Origin: Alphaproteobacteria bacterium
GTDB lineage: Bacteria; Pseudomonadota; Alphaproteobacteria; Micropepsales; Micropepsaceae
DNA length: 64,000 nt
Direction: 5' to 3'
NCBI GenBank assembly: GCA_947473475.1
Contig: CANJBZ010000010.1
Coordinates: 1-64,000 of the forward strand
The translations under genes and the position numbers were made by a program. Positions 62,787 to 64,000 of the stretch are shown here, in pieces. The stretch's first letter is position 1. The number at the start of each line of letters is the position of its first letter. Under the pieces are notes generated by a model. It saw nothing but the letters and a program-made list of their open reading frames with translations, was not told the DNA's origin and did no database searches.

Positions 62787-64000
62787 TCAGCCTCCTCGCG
62801 TCAGCACAGCGCGGATGGCGGACACCAGTTCGTCGCGCTTCACGGTCTGCTGCGCCGGGCGGTCTTTCACCCAATCGGCGCGGCTCTCGGTGGATTTGGC
62901 AAGCTCCGCGCCGAGGATCAGATCTTTAATCTGCACCTCGCCGCGCGCGCGCTCGTCGCTGCCTTCGATGACGGCAATCGCCGCGCCACGGCGGTCGGCA
63001 TATTTCAGCTGCGCCTTCATGCCGGAGTCGCCGACATAGGCTTCGGCGCGCAACCCTGCGGCGCGCAATTCCTGGGCGATGCGGAAGCTTTCGGCAATGG
63101 CGCCCTTGTCCAGCACAAGCACCACAATCAGCGGCTCGGTCGCCCACACTTCGGTGCCGCTGCGCGCCCGCAATGCCGCAAGCAAGCGGCTCACGCCGAT
63201 GGAAATGCCCGTCGCAGGGACCGATTGTCCGGTAAAGCGCGCGATCAGATCGTCATAGCGCCCGCCGCCCCCGACGGAACCGAACACGACGGCTTCGCCC
63301 TGTTCATTCGTCACGGGAAAGGTGAGCTGCGCTTCAAACACTGCGCCGGTGTAATATTCCAGCCCGCGCACAATGCCGGGGTCATACATAATTCGGTCGG
63401 CTTCATATCCGCCCGCCTTGACGATCTGAAGAATGCTATCGACCTCTATTCGCCCTTGGAAGCCTATCTCCGTGTTAGAAGAAGCGAGGTTGCTTGCCAT
63501 CGTTGCCGAAAAATTTGGAGACGATGAAACGATGCTGGGTTGAATAAGCCCGATTATGAGATTGATCTGATCAGGCGATAATTCCGCGCCCTTGGTAAAA
63601 TCTCCTGACTCATCTTTGCGCCCAAAACCTAAGAGCGCTCGTAGGCCGGCTACGCCGAGTCGATCAAGCTTATCAATAGCGCGCAAGACAACATTGCGCC
63701 GGGCGCGATCAGCAACCGGAATGCCTATCTGTTCGAGCAGGCCATCAAGGATTTTGCGGTTATTGAGTTTGATCACATATTCGCCGCGCTTCAGCCCCAA
63801 TGCCTCCAACGAGTCCGCGCACATCATCAGCAACTCGGCATCCGCCGCAGGCGAAGCCGTACCGACGGTGTCAGCATCGAATTGCGTGAATTCGCGGAAG
63901 CGGCCCGGCCCCGGCTTCTCGTTGCGCCACACCGTGCCCACCTGATAGCGGCGGAAGGGCTTGGGCAGGCCCTGGAAGTTTTCGGCGACGTAACGGGCAA
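62787..64000 (-). CDS. hisS: histidyl-tRNA synthetase, N-terminus outside the window
   Basis: The frame is open from 63998 (ARYVAENFQGLPKPF) to the stop at 62787, about 404 codons. QVGTVWRNEKPGPGRFREFT and QFDADTVG are motif 2; GIVRGLEYYTGAVFEAQL is the histidine-A motif, and VFGSVGGGGRYDDLIARFTG and GISIGVSRLLAAL are motif 3. The C-terminal anticodon domain (PLIVVLVLDKGAIAESFRIA to YVGDSGMKAQLKYAD) is intact. The stretch encoded by about 63421-63600 is much less GC-rich than both sides. No start codon is seen because the gene runs out of the window. Confidence 0.95.
   Translation of the reverse strand, partial: ARYVAENFQGLPKPFRRYQVGTVWRNEKPGPGRFREFTQFDADTVGTASPAADAELLMMCADSLEALGLKRGEYVIKLNNRKILDGLLEQIGIPVADRARRNVVLRAIDKLDRLGVAGLRALLGFGRKDESGDFTKGAELSPDQINLIIGLIQPSIVSSSPNFSATMASNLASSNTEIGFQGRIEVDSILQIVKAGGYEADRIMYDPGIVRGLEYYTGAVFEAQLTFPVTNEQGEAVVFGSVGGGGRYDDLIARFTGQSVPATGISIGVSRLLAALRARSGTEVWATEPLIVVLVLDKGAIAESFRIAQELRAAGLRAEAYVGDSGMKAQLKYADRRGAAIAVIEGSDERARGEVQIKDLILGAELAKSTESRADWVKDRPAQQTVKRDELVSAIRAVLTRGG

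Overview
The window looks like part of an alphaproteobacterial chromosome (about 60% GC by eye). The evidence is gene order: murA, DUF2948, hisD, UPF0262, infA, maf, rng, yacG, tRNA-Phe; ribF, ileS, lspA, a BamF-type lipoprotein and paired M16 peptidases; hisS, hisZ and a long-form hisG; and groESL under a CIRCE operator. The many secreted NHL beta-propellers and other secreted paralogues would fit a soil lineage such as Rhizomicrobium/Micropepsaceae, but that placement is a guess.

Layout. 1-2034 is IS debris (IS21 and IS3 remnants, a gene tail) next to the 3' end of tRNA-Phe. 2035-11507 is the conserved murA-to-tRNA-Phe block, read leftward, with two NHL-propeller genes wedged between maf and rng. 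11433-17485 holds tRNA-Thr, a PepSY membrane protein, a DsbD/ScsB-type reductase, rsmD and mutL. 17922-29039 is a third NHL gene, two M16 peptidases, bamF-like, lspA, ileS, an unknown gene, ribF, a MaoC hydratase and a HAD hydrolase. 29204-34948 is an accessory cluster of exported enzymes (two metallo-beta-lactamase-fold proteins, a cupin, a fourth NHL propeller, a Tat amidohydrolase). 34988-44710 has a TipF-like degenerate EAL protein, arfB, alanine dehydrogenase, an omega-aminotransferase, two Tyr/Gly-rich exported proteins, a MetE-like enzyme, a translationally coupled pair of secreted paralogues and a DUF2461 protein. 44893-47250 is groESL with promoter, CIRCE and terminator. 47328-54475 includes a CAP protein, a PEP-CTERM protein, an orphan solute-binding protein and a two-subunit molybdenum hydroxylase. 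54548-60626 has a secreted phosphoesterase broken by an in-frame TGA, then an iron-uptake locus (two membrane proteins, short FecR-like anti-sigma, FecI-type sigma, TonB receptor, PiuC). The window ends in hisG-hisZ-hisS.

The strongest theme is a dense set of dispersed palindromic elements of at least six sequence types. Most sit between cistrons, including between groES and groEL and between ileS and lspA. Three copies lie inside reading frames: two enlarge Maf by roughly 70 residues, and one sits between the start codon and the signal peptide of an M16 subunit. One Maf copy has an essentially identical twin 26 kb away, so the family has probably moved recently. The second theme is the single in-frame TGA in the phosphoesterase, apparently at the position of a family cysteine, which is either a fresh nonsense mutation or a selenocysteine codon.
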